Assembly (NCBI GenBank): GCA_002709835.1
Contig: PAQX01000004.1
Location: 18,460 to 58,921, forward strand
Source of the DNA: Deltaproteobacteria bacterium
Lineage (GTDB): Bacteria; Myxococcota_A; UBA9160; UBA4427
Length of the DNA stretch: 40,462 nucleotides
Reading direction: 5' to 3'
Every line of letters begins with the position of its first letter. Position 1 is the stretch's first letter. Below the pieces are notes generated by a model. The model did no database searches, was not told the DNA's origin, and was given only the letters and a program-made list of their open reading frames with translations. Shown here one piece after another: positions 1 through 8,500 of this stretch. The position numbers and the translations under genes are program-made.

Positions 1-197
1 GCGCAGAAGCTCGTCCCTGCGCCGCGCATCACGACGATCCGCGTCGACGTCTGATCCTGCAGTCCCCAGAAATAGTCGCGCAGTTCCTTGGCCATCTGTC
101 CGTTGATCGCATTGAGCGAACCCGGCCGATTGAGGGTCAGCCAATCGACCCCGCCGTCATGGTGGATTTCGATCGTCTCGAGGTTCGTCGTTTCCAT
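1..197 (-). CDS. Enoyl-CoA hydratase/isomerase family protein, N-terminal part (gene runs off the window)
   Basis: Reading the minus strand from an ATG at 197 gives 65 codons with no stop before the window edge. It opens METTNLETIEI and carries the crotonase signature WLTLNRPGSLNAI, then a strand ending RIVVMRGAGTSFCA, which is the first oxyanion-hole strand of the enoyl-CoA hydratase fold. The catalytic acids lie beyond the edge, so the exact reaction (hydratase, isomerase or hydrolase of acyl-CoA) cannot be told. A GGAG at 207-210 on the minus strand, about nine bases before the ATG, supports this start. It diverges from the MFS gene at 304, so the roughly 100 bases between them must hold both promoters. 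Confidence 0.8.
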   Translation of the reverse strand, partial: METTNLETIEIHHDGGVDWLTLNRPGSLNAINGQMAKELRDYFWGLQDQTSTRIVVMRGAGTSFC

Positions 198-303
198 TCC
201 GTGTGTCTCCGGTCGTTGGGCGCGCGAAGCTAGCGCGCCGGCGAACGGGACGACGACGGGCAGAGTCGCGCGCAGCCGCGGGCGGTGCGAAACTCCGCAG
301 CCG

Positions 304-1560
304 ATGTCCTCCCCCGAACGTTCCCGCGTCTTCGCCTCGCTGTCGGAACGCAACGTCCGCATCTTCTTCGCGGGACTCGGGATCTCGAACGTCGGAACCT
401 GGGCGCAGACGACCGCCGTCGTCCTCCTCGTGACCCGTCTGGGCGGCGAAGGCCTGGAGATCGGACTGGCCGTCGCGGCGCAGTTCCTCCCGGTACTGCT
501 GCTCGGGCTCGTGGCGGGCTCGATCGCCGATCGGCGCGACCGCCATCGGATGACCCTGCTGACCCAGGCCGGCATGGCCCTTCAGGCCTTCGCCCTCGGC
601 TTCCTCGACCTCGCGGGCGTCGCGACGATCCCGCTGGTCTGCGCGATGACGGCGGTTTACGGAACCCTGTCCGCCTTCGACATTCCGGCCCGTCGTTCCT
701 TCGCGACCGAGCTCGTCCCACCGGAACGCCTCGCGAACGTCCTCTCCCTCAGCACGTCGGTGATGACCGGTGCCCGCATCTTCGGCCCATCCCTCGCCGC
801 TTTCGTGGCTTCGGAATGGGGCACCGCCTGGGTGTTCCTGGGCAACGGGGCGTCCTTCCTTGCCATGATCGGGGGCCTGCTTCGGATCGATCGAACGCGG
901 CTGCATCGCGTCCCCGCCCCGCCCCGCTCGCCGAACCCCATCCGGGAAGGCCTCGCTGCCGTCTGGTCCGACCCGGCCCTGCGCATCCTGCTCGTCGTCT
1001 ACGTCCTCGTCTCGACCTTCGCCTTCAATCACCTCGTCTATCTGCCGCTGATCGTGCGTGATCAACTCCTGGCCTCCGAACAGACCTTCGGATGGGTGCT
1101 TTCCTGCATGGGGATCGGAAACGTGCTCGGCGCGCTCCTCGTCGCGCGACTCATCGTGGTTCCGCTTGCCTGGTTCTTCGTCCCGTCGATCGCCCTCGGC
1201 GCGATCATGAGCGCGATCGCCTTTGCGACCCGGCCCGAGGAAGTGTTCCTCCTCGCGATCCCGATGGGGATCGCGATGACCGCGCTGATCTCCTCCGCCG
1301 GCGTGATCCTCCAGCAGCGCTCGGACCCAGGACTCCGCGCGAGACTGATGGCCCTCACCTCCGTGATCCTGATGGGCTCGACGCCGATCGGCGGCCCCAT
1401 CACCGGGTGGATCGCCGACGAGGCCGGTCCGCTCGAAGCAACGCTCTACGGCGGCGTGATCGCGATCGTGACGGGTGCGGTCGGTCTGGCTCTTTCGGGC
1501 CGGCACGACGACCCGCGGGCCGGGATCGACATCCGCCCGCCCGCCGAGCGGCCCCTTTAG
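304..1560 (+). CDS. MFS transporter, enterobactin-exporter-like (MFS_3)
   Basis: A 418-residue major facilitator, the normal length for twelve membrane helices. The N-terminus reads SLSERNVRIFFAGLGISNVG, typical of the MFS_3/EntS-like branch. The loop between helices 2 and 3 carries AGSIADRRDRHR, the MFS signature A motif. Such proteins export small molecules using the proton gradient; the substrate cannot be read from sequence. The open frame reaches back to 88, but that part is arginine/proline-rich, overlaps the divergent crotonase and has no family similarity, so I start at ATG 304. No good Shine-Dalgarno precedes it. It ends just before the convergent gene at 1567. Confidence 0.85.
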   Translation: MSSPERSRVFASLSERNVRIFFAGLGISNVGTWAQTTAVVLLVTRLGGEGLEIGLAVAAQFLPVLLLGLVAGSIADRRDRHRMTLLTQAGMALQAFALGFLDLAGVATIPLVCAMTAVYGTLSAFDIPARRSFATELVPPERLANVLSLSTSVMTGARIFGPSLAAFVASEWGTAWVFLGNGASFLAMIGGLLRIDRTRLHRVPAPPRSPNPIREGLAAVWSDPALRILLVVYVLVSTFAFNHLVYLPLIVRDQLLASEQTFGWVLSCMGIGNVLGALLVARLIVVPLAWFFVPSIALGAIMSAIAFATRPEEVFLLAIPMGIAMTALISSAGVILQQRSDPGLRARLMALTSVILMGSTPIGGPITGWIADEAGPLEATLYGGVIAIVTGAVGLALSGRHDDPRAGIDIRPPAERPL

Positions 1561-1566
1561 CCTGGG

Positions 1567-2145
1567 CTAGAAACGAAAGGCGAGCCCTGCAGACGCGCCC
1601 CCGTCGCGGATCGGCGCCACGAAGGGCGTCCACCGAATTGCCGTGCGGGCCCGCTCCTCCTCGAGCCTACGGAAGCGTCGATTGTGGATCTGGGGGTGGG
1701 CCCAGACGTTGATGAACTCCGCGACCCGGAAGCCGAGAAACACCCCGGAGGCGATGAGCCCGACGGTCAGGAAGCAGTCCGTCGTCTCGAAGATGCCTTC
1801 GAACCCGTCGTCGTCAGGATCCGCTGTCGCGCAGGCCGCGGTCCCCGCCAGCAGCCCGACGAGCGAAGCGGTCTCCGCTGCCGTGTAGATCCAGCCCGTC
1901 TCCTTCCAGCGCCCCTGATAGGCGTGTCCGGTCCCGAATCCCAGGGTCGAGCCGAGGAGTCCGCCCCCGATGACCTCGTTCTGCGTGTAGAGCCCGCGCG
2001 CAAGGATCTCCGCGTCCCGGTCACTGAGCCGTGAGGCAGGGTCGGTGGTCTGGGCCTGCGCACCGGTCGCGCCGGTCGCGCCCGCCAGAAGGACCGCGAG
2101 AACGAGCAGGCCGATCCACGGCCGGAAGTCCGACGAGCAGAACAT
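1567..2145 (-). CDS. Exported hypothetical protein, probably outer-membrane associated
   Basis: 192 residues. Residues 1-32 form a cleavable signal peptide (hydrophobic WIGLLVLAVLLAGATGA, then AQAQ). Residues about 60-80 contain GGGLLGSTLGFGTGHAYQGR, a glycine-rich stretch followed by a basic loop, like the P13/DUF5683 group of small membrane proteins whose hallmark is G-x-G-x-x-Y-x-G-x-x-K-x-G. Two hydrophobic segments follow (about 88-105 and 127-147). The chain ends in alternating residues and a terminal phenylalanine (SAGLAFRF), as in outer-membrane barrels. A GGGAGAA Shine-Dalgarno sits about six bases before the ATG. Function is unknown; the membrane location is inferred. Confidence 0.7.
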   Translation of the reverse strand: MFCSSDFRPWIGLLVLAVLLAGATGATGAQAQTTDPASRLSDRDAEILARGLYTQNEVIGGGLLGSTLGFGTGHAYQGRWKETGWIYTAAETASLVGLLAGTAACATADPDDDGFEGIFETTDCFLTVGLIASGVFLGFRVAEFINVWAHPQIHNRRFRRLEEERARTAIRWTPFVAPIRDGGASAGLAFRF

Positions 2146-2404
2146 GCGTTTCTCCCTTTGCGAGCAGGCCCATCCTAGACCAGAACCGATCCTTCGGATC
2201 GGCGACCTGCGAGGCGAAGACTCGCGGTTTCGTAGACTTCGGCCGACTCCCCGAGTCGAAGCAGCCCCACGGGCTCACTGACCTCCGCGCGATCGCCGGC
2301 AAGCGCGGCCAAACCCGCGTAGACGCTGCGTTGATTGACGACGGGGCCCGACTGGGCGAGATTCGCCCGCCGTTTCTCGCGCGCCCAGTCCATCCGGAGG
2401 CCTC
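2146..2404. other. Divergent intergenic region with a 7-bp hairpin
   Basis: This is the space between the divergent exported protein and the D-aminoacyl deacylase. It holds a perfect inverted repeat at 2186-2202 (CCGATCC, TTC, GGATCGG), which could be an operator or an RNA hairpin; no T-run follows it. A GGAGG Shine-Dalgarno at 2396-2400 serves the gene at 2405. I see no small gene here. Confidence 0.4.
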
Positions 2405-4174
2405 ATGCTCGATACCAAGATCACGCACGCCCGCATCGTGGATGGCACCGGCGCCCCCGCCTACGACGGCGACATCGGCATCCTCGATGGCAAGATCGTC
2501 GCGATCGGCGACGTCCCCGAAGAGGCTCGGGAAACGATCGATGCCCAGGGTGCTCTCGCTGCCCCGGGCTGGGTCGACGTCCATACCCATTACGACGGAC
2601 AGGTCACCTGGGACGACCAGGTCGATCCCTCCGCCTCCCACGGTGTCACCACGATCGTCATGGGCAACTGTGGCGTCGGTTTCGCACCGGTCCGTCCCGG
2701 CGGCGAGAACGAACTCATAGAGTTGATGGAGGGAGTCGAGGACATCCCCGGCACGGCCCTCCACGAAGGCATGCCCTGGGGCGCTTGGGAGAGCTTCCCC
2801 GACTACATGAACTTCCTCGACACCCGTGAGTACGCCCTCGACGTCGGTGCCCAGCTCGCCCACGGCGCGCTGCGCAACTACGTGATGGGCCAGCGCGGTC
2901 GCGACAACGAAGACCCCACGGCGCAGGACCTCGAAGAGATGGGCCTCCTCGTCGAAGAGGCGATGCGCGCCGGCGCCGTCGGCTTCTCGACCTCGCGGAC
3001 GATCGGCCATCGCTCGATCGGCGGCGACCCGGTTCCGGGCACCTTCGCGGAAACCGACGAGCTTCTTGCTCTCGCGGGAGCCATGGAGCGTGCCGGCTCC
3101 GGTGTCTTCGAGCTGATCCCGGCCGGCACTGTCGGCCTCCTCGAGGCCCTCGGCGGCGAGCACAAGACGCTCCAGGAGGAACTCCAGATGATCCGCGCCA
3201 TCGGAAAGGTCGGCCGTCCCGTCACCTTCACGACCGTTCAGACCGTCGACTACCCCGAAACCTGGCGCGACTACCTCGAGGTCTGTGCCCGGGAGAACGA
3301 GGCGGGCTCGAACCTGCGCCCCCAGGTTTCCTCGCGCCCGATCGGCTTCGTGTCCGGACTCCAGACCTACCACATGTTCCAGCGCCGCCCCTCCTACGCG
3401 GCCCTCGCCGACCTGCCCCTCGCGGAGCGCGTCGCCGAGATGAAGAAGCCCGAGATCAAGCAGGCGATCCTCTCCGAGGAAGACGTGAAGCCTGCCGACG
3501 ATCAGGACGGGTCGATGGCGAACATGACGACGATGCTCGGACGCGTCGCGGCGGCGCTCTTCCCGGTCACGATGCCGGCGGACTACGAACCCGACCCGAC
3601 GACGATCTTCGGCGCGCAGGCTGCCGCCAAGGGAGTCTCGATCGAGGAGTTCGTCTACGACTACCTCCTCGAGGATGAAGGAAAGGCCTTCGCGATCCTC
3701 ATGGGCGCGAACTACCTGTCCTTCGATCACGAGGCCATCCGCGAGATGCTCACCGACCCGCACACGGTCACGGGGCTCTCCGACGCGGGCGCCCACGTGA
3801 ACCTGATCTTCGACGGCGTCGCCCCGACCTACCAGCTGATCCATTGGGTCCGCGATCGCACGCGCGGCGAGAAGCTCCCCATCGAGTGGATCGTCCAGAA
3901 GCAGACGAAGACGAACGCCGACCTCTATGGATTCGAAGACCGGGGCTCCCTCGAAGTGGGCAAGCGCGCGGATCTCAACCTGATCGATCTCGACAACCTC
4001 TCCCTCGGAGAGCTCGAGGTCCACAAGGATCTGCCGGCCGGCGGCCAGCGCATCCTGCAGAAGGCGCGGGGCTACCTCGCGACCTTCGTGAACGGCGTGA
4101 AGACCCGGGAGAACGACCAGGACACCGGCGCGCGTCCGGGCCGACTCGTCCGCCCCACGGCGGTCACCTCCTAG
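2405..4174 (+). CDS. N-acyl-D-amino-acid deacylase family amidohydrolase (copy 1)
   Basis: 589 residues, amidohydrolase superfamily (Amidohydro_3). It opens with the small beta-sandwich ([20 protein letters not shown]), then the metal-binding D-V-H-T-H motif (His60 and His62) and N-C-G with Cys89, the cysteine that bridges the zinc site in D-aminoacylase. A later SDAGAHVN segment supplies the catalytic aspartate. The C-terminus returns to the sandwich ([17 protein letters not shown]). Known members cleave N-acyl-D-amino acids, but this environmental subgroup is broad and the true substrate is unknown. GGAGG five bases before the ATG fixes the start. A paralogue of the same size lies at 26356. 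Confidence 0.85.
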   Translation: MLDTKITHARIVDGTGAPAYDGDIGILDGKIVAIGDVPEEARETIDAQGALAAPGWVDVHTHYDGQVTWDDQVDPSASHGVTTIVMGNCGVGFAPVRPGGENELIELMEGVEDIPGTALHEGMPWGAWESFPDYMNFLDTREYALDVGAQLAHGALRNYVMGQRGRDNEDPTAQDLEEMGLLVEEAMRAGAVGFSTSRTIGHRSIGGDPVPGTFAETDELLALAGAMERAGSGVFELIPAGTVGLLEALGGEHKTLQEELQMIRAIGKVGRPVTFTTVQTVDYPETWRDYLEVCARENEAGSNLRPQVSSRPIGFVSGLQTYHMFQRRPSYAALADLPLAERVAEMKKPEIKQAILSEEDVKPADDQDGSMANMTTMLGRVAAALFPVTMPADYEPDPTTIFGAQAAAKGVSIEEFVYDYLLEDEGKAFAILMGANYLSFDHEAIREMLTDPHTVTGLSDAGAHVNLIFDGVAPTYQLIHWVRDRTRGEKLPIEWIVQKQTKTNADLYGFEDRGSLEVGKRADLNLIDLDNLSLGELEVHKDLPAGGQRILQKARGYLATFVNGVKTRENDQDTGARPGRLVRPTAVTS

Positions 4175-4294
4175 TCCGGCCCGGGCGACAGGTACGCCCC
4201 GGATGCCACGCGACGCGTTTCAGATCGAAACGTGTTTCCGGTTTCGCCCAGAACGCGCTCCAGCAGCGCCCGCGCGCGACCGATCCGACACGTG

Positions 4295-4783
4295 ATGGCG
4301 GAAATCCACGTTCCCGAGACCCTCGAAATGGGACTGCAGGTCGGCGCTCTGGTCGGCCGGACCGTCCGCGTGCGCGAGAGCGAGGGGCGGAACAAGTTCG
4401 ACCGGAGCTGTCACGTCGCCTATTACGTGACGCGGGAGGACGAACTCGCCGGGTTCTGTGTCGTAGATCTTCCACTCTCCGGCTATCTGGGTGGCGCGCT
4501 CGCGATGATCCCGACGTCCACAGTTCAGGAGGAGATCGACAGCGGTTCCCTCGGCGAGGATCTCCTGGACGCCTATTACGAGGTGGCCAACATCATGGCG
4601 GCCCTCCTCTGCGCCGACGAGGCCCCGCACGTCCGAATGATCGGCATCGACGAGGCGGGGAAGGATTTCGAGGCGAAGGTGCTCGCGACGATCAAGGAAC
4701 CTCACGTCCGGATGGACATCCAGCTCGAGGTCGAGGACTACGGGTCGGGCACCATGACCCTCCTGACGACGCCCCAGGTCTGA
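4295..4783 (+). CDS. Hypothetical protein, weakly CheC/CheX-like
   Basis: 162 residues, soluble, acidic, no signal peptide. I do not recognise it with certainty. The middle reads CVVDLPLSGYLGGALAMIP and then LLDAYYEVANIMAALL; a glycine-rich strand followed by a helix with E-x-x-N is the layout of CheC/CheX/FliY-type CheY-P phosphatases, where Glu and Asn are catalytic. The resemblance is weak and no chemotaxis gene lies nearby. The start is set at ATG 4295: the frame extends upstream to 4232, but the extra 21 residues are arginine-rich and unconvincing. It sits alone between the deacylase and a crotonase, so context does not define its role. Confidence 0.6.
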   Translation: MAEIHVPETLEMGLQVGALVGRTVRVRESEGRNKFDRSCHVAYYVTREDELAGFCVVDLPLSGYLGGALAMIPTSTVQEEIDSGSLGEDLLDAYYEVANIMAALLCADEAPHVRMIGIDEAGKDFEAKVLATIKEPHVRMDIQLEVEDYGSGTMTLLTTPQV

Positions 4784-4859
4784 GATCCAGGGCGACCGGC
4801 CCCGACCGATCGGATAGACTCAGCGGCCTCCGCTCGCTCTTTCTACAGGACTCCTCGCC

Positions 4860-5627
4860 ATGTCCGCCGTCGACCTCGGCACGCCCTTCCTCGAAGGACG
4901 GATCGATCAACGCATCCTCCACGTTCGGATCGTCCGCCCTGAGCGGCGAAACGCGATGACCCTCGACATGTACCGCGGGGTTCGCGACGCGACGATCCTC
5001 GCCGACGGCGATCCCGAAGTGGATGCCGTGTGCCTCCGCGGAACCGACGGCTGGTTCTGCGCGGGGGGAGACATGTCCGGGCACCAGGAGGACAGCGCCG
5101 CCCTGACCGAGCGGGATCCGACGGTGAACTTCCCGTTCCGCCACATGGAGCTCTGCCGGAAGGTCGTGGTCGCCGCCGTGGACGGCGCGTGCCACGCTGG
5201 CGGTCTCAACCTTCTCATGCACAGCGACGTCTCGCTCGCCTCCGAATCCGCAGTCTTCCGAGGCCCCGAACTCCTCCGCGGGATCCCCGACCCGTACATG
5301 AGCGCCCGCCTCGCCGATTACGTCGGCCTCGGCAAAGCCAAGTACATGATGTTCACCGCCGCCCTGGTCGAGGCTCACGAAGCCGAGTCGATGGGACTCG
5401 TCGGCAAGGTCGTCCCCGACCTCGACTTCGAGACCGCACTCGAAGACATGCTCGAGCAGATCCGCCTGACCGCTCCTCGAGCCCGCGCGATGATCAAGGC
5501 GGACCTGAACGATCCGCTCCGGCGTCACGACCACAACATGTTCAAGCGGTCCATGATGAACCCGGAGATGGTCGAGGGGATGCGGGCGTTCATGGAGAAG
5601 CGTAAGCCGGACTGGCCGCGAGACTGA
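4860..5627 (+). CDS. Crotonase-family (enoyl-CoA hydratase/isomerase-like) protein
   Basis: 255 residues, full length. It has the crotonase start IVRPERRNAMTLDM, the oxyanion-hole strand GWFCAGGDMSG (about 65-74), the second oxyanion glycines in CHAGGLN (111-117) and FRGPELLRGIPD (133-143). In rat enoyl-CoA hydratase the two catalytic acids are Glu144 and Glu164. Here the Glu144 position is Asn117 (GGLNLLM) while the Glu164 position is kept (Glu137), so plain hydratase activity is doubtful; an isomerase or another acyl-CoA reaction is equally likely. An AGGA precedes the ATG by about ten bases, and a -10-like TAGACT lies at 4815-4820. It converges on the SDR at 5663. Confidence 0.88.
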   Translation: MSAVDLGTPFLEGRIDQRILHVRIVRPERRNAMTLDMYRGVRDATILADGDPEVDAVCLRGTDGWFCAGGDMSGHQEDSAALTERDPTVNFPFRHMELCRKVVVAAVDGACHAGGLNLLMHSDVSLASESAVFRGPELLRGIPDPYMSARLADYVGLGKAKYMMFTAALVEAHEAESMGLVGKVVPDLDFETALEDMLEQIRLTAPRARAMIKADLNDPLRRHDHNMFKRSMMNPEMVEGMRAFMEKRKPDWPRD

Positions 5628-5628
5628 C

Positions 5629-5660
5629 CCGTCCAACCCCCCGCCCACCTGGCCGGACGG
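5629..5660. terminator. Possible shared hairpin between convergent genes
   Basis: CCGTCC at 5629-5634 pairs with GGACGG at 5655-5660 across a 20-base loop, in the 35 bases between the convergent stops of the crotonase and the SDR. No T-run follows on either strand, so this is a weak candidate for a bidirectional terminator. Confidence 0.25.
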
Positions 5661-5662
5661 AC

Positions 5663-6409
5663 TCAGGCGCGTTGCCCACTCGCCGACACGCACTCGCCGG
5701 TCAGGTAGCTCGCGAGATCGGAAGCGAGGAACACGACGACGTTCGCGATCTCGGCAGGTTCCGCCGCACGCCCCTGGGGCTGGAGCGCGGCCATCGCCTC
5801 GAGATGCTCCGCCGGCGCAGCCTTCTCGAGAAACGCGTGCATGGCGAGCGTGGGCATCACAGCGTTCACGCGCACTCCCCGCTCCGCCGCCTCCATCGCC
5901 GCACATCGGGTCAACGCGTGCACGCCGGCCTTCGCGGCGGCGTAGGCCGACTGCCCCCGTTCGGCGCGATGCCCCGTCACGCTGCCGACGTTGACGATCG
6001 CGCCCCCCGAGGTGAGCCTCTTCAAGGCGGCTCGCACGCATCGAAAGCTGCCCGTGAGCGAGACGTCGAGGACCCGGAGCCAGTCCTCGTCCCGCATCGA
6101 AACGAGATCGCTCGAGAAGCCCAACCCCGCGTTGTGCACCGCGACGTCGATTCCGCCGAGGGCTGTCTCGGCCCCTGCATAGAGGGCGTCGACCTCGTCC
6201 GTGCTCGTCACATCACACGGGATCCCGTGGACTTCGCCGCCCTGGCCGCGCAGCCGCGCCACGGTCTCCCCCAGACGCCGTTCGTGCCGATCCGACACCA
6301 CGAGCGTCGCGCCCTCGTCGACGAATCGCTCCGCGATCGCGAACCCGATCCCGGTCCCTGCCGCCGCCGTAACGACGGCGCGGCGTCCCTCGAGCAGATG
6401 TCGTCCCAT
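5663..6409 (-). CDS. Short-chain dehydrogenase/reductase (SDR)
   Basis: 248 residues, the usual classical SDR length. The nucleotide-binding turn is TAAAGTGIG (14-22), a variant of TGxxxGxG in which the first glycine is alanine. CDV (65-67) and NAG (93-95) follow. The catalytic set is Ser143, Tyr156 and Lys160 (QSAYAAAK). The aspartate after beta-2 (SDRH, residue 40) predicts NAD(H) rather than NADP(H). It oxidises or reduces a hydroxyl or keto group; neighbours suggest an acyl-CoA or alicyclic substrate, but this is inference. GGAGGAG on the minus strand at about 6419-6426 supports ATG 6409. It is divergent from the cyclase gene at 6503. Confidence 0.88.
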   Translation of the reverse strand: MGRHLLEGRRAVVTAAAGTGIGFAIAERFVDEGATLVVSDRHERRLGETVARLRGQGGEVHGIPCDVTSTDEVDALYAGAETALGGIDVAVHNAGLGFSSDLVSMRDEDWLRVLDVSLTGSFRCVRAALKRLTSGGAIVNVGSVTGHRAERGQSAYAAAKAGVHALTRCAAMEAAERGVRVNAVMPTLAMHAFLEKAAPAEHLEAMAALQPQGRAAEPAEIANVVVFLASDLASYLTGECVSASGQRA

Positions 6410-6502
6410 CCCGGCAAGCTCCTCCTACCCGGTCGGAATGTCAAGCGCGACGGCCGATCCCGCGCCATGATCCGGAGTCCCCTGCCGAAAGGAGCCCACG
6501 AA

Positions 6503-7522
6503 ATGAGCGAGATCGAGATCGACGACGAGATGTACGACATCGACGCCGTCGCGAAAGGGGCCTGGGTCCCCGGACCCTACGGCGCAGGCGACCAGCTCGG
6601 TACCTACAACGAAGTCACCCCGGAGAAGCGCGCCGCTGCCTGGTCGATCCTCGAAGGCGCGACGCGAGTCCAGACGATCAACCTCGGCGACGTCCTATTC
6701 AACGGCTATCCGGGTTTTGGGGATCGCGACTATCAGCAGCAGCTCGTGATCGCGGGCTATGCGCCCCCGGAAGGCTATGGCGGGATCTCGAAGGGGACCG
6801 ATCCCATGGGCGCGACCCGGCTCAGCTTCCACGAGGAGCGGGTTCAAACGACCTACAACATCGCGAGCAAGGTGAACGGCCTGCTCCACTGCGGTGTGGA
6901 GGACCTCTTCTACAATGGATTCCGCGGCCGGGACATCGCGCGGGATCACGGCACGAGCGATCTGGACGTCGTCAGCTGGGGCCCGCCACTGGTGACGCGG
7001 GGCTTCCTGATCGATGTCGTCGGCCTGAAGGCCGAGAGCGGGGAGAACGTCTTCGAGGTGAATGGGCGGGCGAGCCTGGAAGGAAACTACCGGATCACCC
7101 TGGAAGATCTCGAAGCAGCATGCGCTCGCCAGGGGCTCCCCGCGTTCGAGCCCGGTGACGCGATCATGATCCGGACGGGCTGGAACAACCTCGTGCGCTC
7201 AGACCCCGAACAGTTCCTCTCGGGTGCCCCGGGGCCGTGGCTCCGGGAAACCCGGTGGCTCGCGAGCCACCGCCCTGCCCTCCTGGGCATCGACTGCTGG
7301 GTCTGGGGCACCCTCGATCCCGAGGCCACGAAGGGCTTCTACAACGCCTGCCACCAGGAGCTTAACATGCGCTTCGGCATCCGATTCGGCGAGGGCTTTC
7401 AGTTCGAGGAGCTCGCCGATTCCGGCGCCGACCGCTTCGTCCTGACCCATACCCCGCTTCGCGCCGAGGGCGCGACCTCCTCCTCCGTCCCGGCGCTGGC
7501 GATCGCCACGCTCGACGACTAA
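6503..7522 (+). CDS. Cyclase family protein (kynurenine-formamidase fold)
   Basis: 339 residues, PF04199 cyclase family. The family metal motif is HxGTHxD; here the corresponding segment is H-C-G-V-E-D (129-134), keeping the first His, Gly and Asp but not the second His. This is the longer subgroup in which N-G-L-x-H precedes the motif. Members hydrolyse or cyclise amides and esters with a metal ion; no specific substrate can be named. GDAIMIRTGWNN (about 214-225) is a conserved core strand. GGAG at 6491-6494 fixes the start at ATG 6503; the open frame upstream overlaps the divergent SDR and is not coding. It forms an operon with the gene 20 bases downstream. Confidence 0.85.
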   Translation: MSEIEIDDEMYDIDAVAKGAWVPGPYGAGDQLGTYNEVTPEKRAAAWSILEGATRVQTINLGDVLFNGYPGFGDRDYQQQLVIAGYAPPEGYGGISKGTDPMGATRLSFHEERVQTTYNIASKVNGLLHCGVEDLFYNGFRGRDIARDHGTSDLDVVSWGPPLVTRGFLIDVVGLKAESGENVFEVNGRASLEGNYRITLEDLEAACARQGLPAFEPGDAIMIRTGWNNLVRSDPEQFLSGAPGPWLRETRWLASHRPALLGIDCWVWGTLDPEATKGFYNACHQELNMRFGIRFGEGFQFEELADSGADRFVLTHTPLRAEGATSSSVPALAIATLDD

Positions 7523-7542
7523 TCCCCGAAAGGAATTCCGAC

Positions 7543-7989
7543 ATGTCCGACCCCGATCTCTCCGCACGCAATAAGGCCACCGTCGAAAACATGTGGAAGG
7601 CGCTCAGCGACTTCGACTTCGAGACGCTGAAGAGCTGCCTCCACCCCGAGGTCCACTACGAGGACGTCCCGACCGAGGACCCCGGTGCCATCGGTCCGGA
7701 GAACGTGGTTGCGCGACTCTCCGTCGCCTGGGACCACATCGACAAGCAGATCCAGACGACCCACCGGATTGCCGCCGACGGGGACGTCGTCTTCCTCGAT
7801 CACACGGAACAGTGGATCTTCAAGACGGGGGAGACGGTCGGCCACCGCTTCGCGTCGATGCACGAGCTGAAGGACGGCAAGATCATCAAGTGGAGCGACT
7901 TCTGGGACGTGAACAACTTCGTCGGCCAGTTTCCGCCGTCTTTCCTCGAAGTCATGGCGAAGAATCAAGGCGCGGATTTCACGAGCTGA
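7543..7989 (+). CDS. SnoaL-like / limonene-epoxide-hydrolase-type NTF2-fold protein
   Basis: 148 residues of the nuclear transport factor 2 fold. An N-terminal helix (NKATVENMWKALSDFD) is followed by HPEVHYEDVP, a long beta-sheet with VVFLDHTEQWIF, and the end strand KIIKWSDFWDV. This fold includes steroid delta-isomerases, SnoaL polyketide cyclases and limonene epoxide hydrolase; which reaction applies cannot be decided. An aaaGGAAttc Shine-Dalgarno precedes the ATG, and the 20-base gap to the cyclase gene indicates one transcript, so the two may act on the same compound. Confidence 0.85.
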   Translation: MSDPDLSARNKATVENMWKALSDFDFETLKSCLHPEVHYEDVPTEDPGAIGPENVVARLSVAWDHIDKQIQTTHRIAADGDVVFLDHTEQWIFKTGETVGHRFASMHELKDGKIIKWSDFWDVNNFVGQFPPSFLEVMAKNQGADFTS

Positions 7990-8069
7990 CGACAGGCCCT
8001 GGGCGCCCGCAGGGAAGCCGCCCAGGCCGCGAAACGGTCCTGAAGTCGCTCGCGGCTCATTTTCGCAAG

Positions 8070-8084
8070 CTGAATCGGATTCAG
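8070..8084. promoter_or_regulatory. 15-bp perfect palindrome, candidate operator
   Basis: CTGAATCGGATTCAG is a perfect inverted repeat of seven bases around a central G. The centre is too tight for a good RNA hairpin, so a protein-binding operator is more likely. A TTTTCC (8091-8096) and TATCCT (8115-8120) follow with an 18-base spacer and could be the -35 and -10 of the damaged mini-gene at 8126. Confidence 0.4.
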
Positions 8085-8125
8085 ACGGGATTTTCCGCGC
8101 CGACAAGACCCGCATATCCTCGAAA

Positions 8126-8345
8126 GTGAGGCCCGATCCGACCGCCGCCCCGACCGAGCCCTGCGAACGCCACCCTCTCGCCTGTCCGATGGCGTTGTCA
8201 TGCCCGATGTTCGACGACTTCGAGTACGAGGCCACGCTCCGGATCTGGCAGATCAACTTGCGACCGAGACTACGCGCGCTGCGCCCGGCACAAGGTCCGG
8301 GAGACCGGCGCGATCCTGCCCCGGGGTCTTCGCCCCGACGGAACG
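8126..8345 (+). pseudogene. Small cysteine-rich protein gene, broken by a frameshift
   Basis: Frame one from GTG 8126 (or ATG 8189) reads MALSCPMFDDFEYEATLRIW-QIN. At about 8258 the protein continues in another frame as CDRDYARCARHKVR, then GAILPRGLRPDGT. Together these match a small uncharacterised bacterial protein pattern I know as C-P-x-F, a basic helix with W, Y-C-x-x-D/E-F/Y-x-x-C-x-R, then a leucine/proline-rich L-P-x-G tail of roughly 60-90 residues. Two bases appear missing (expected a Tyr codon between QIN and C), or one is extra. Its end is not clear and may hold a second indel. Its function is unknown; spaced cysteines suggest metal or disulfide binding. Confidence 0.45.
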
Positions 8346-8419
8346 TCCGACGACTGCGAGAACGGGATCCGGATTCGACGTGGACGCGCCGCCCCGGGAT
8401 GCCCGGCGACGTCGAACCT

Positions 8420-8444
8420 GCCCGTAGAAACCGGGCGGGCTTTT
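8420..8444 (+). terminator. Possible rho-independent terminator
   Basis: GCCCG (8420-8424) can pair with CGGGC (8436-8440), followed directly by TTTT (8441-8444). The stem is only five pairs and the T-run short, so this is tentative. It lies after the broken mini-gene and before the DUF2889 gene. Confidence 0.3.
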
Positions 8445-8500
8445 CCACGTCCGCTCGATAGAATCGCTCCTCGCGCTCCCTTCCAGACACGAGGATCGTT

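Noticed and set aside
88..303. N-terminal extension of the MFS transporter from 88
   Set aside because: It overlaps the divergent crotonase and is not membrane-transporter-like; ATG 304 gives the normal N-terminus.
2021..4024. 667-codon minus-strand open frame opposite the first deacylase
   Set aside because: It is an antisense frame of a strong gene, a common result of high GC at third positions; the sequence has no family motifs, whereas the plus strand has the full amidohydrolase.
8126..8461. 111-codon intact frame as a real protein
   Set aside because: Only its first part resembles a protein; after 8258 the family sequence is in another frame, so I treat it as a frameshifted gene.
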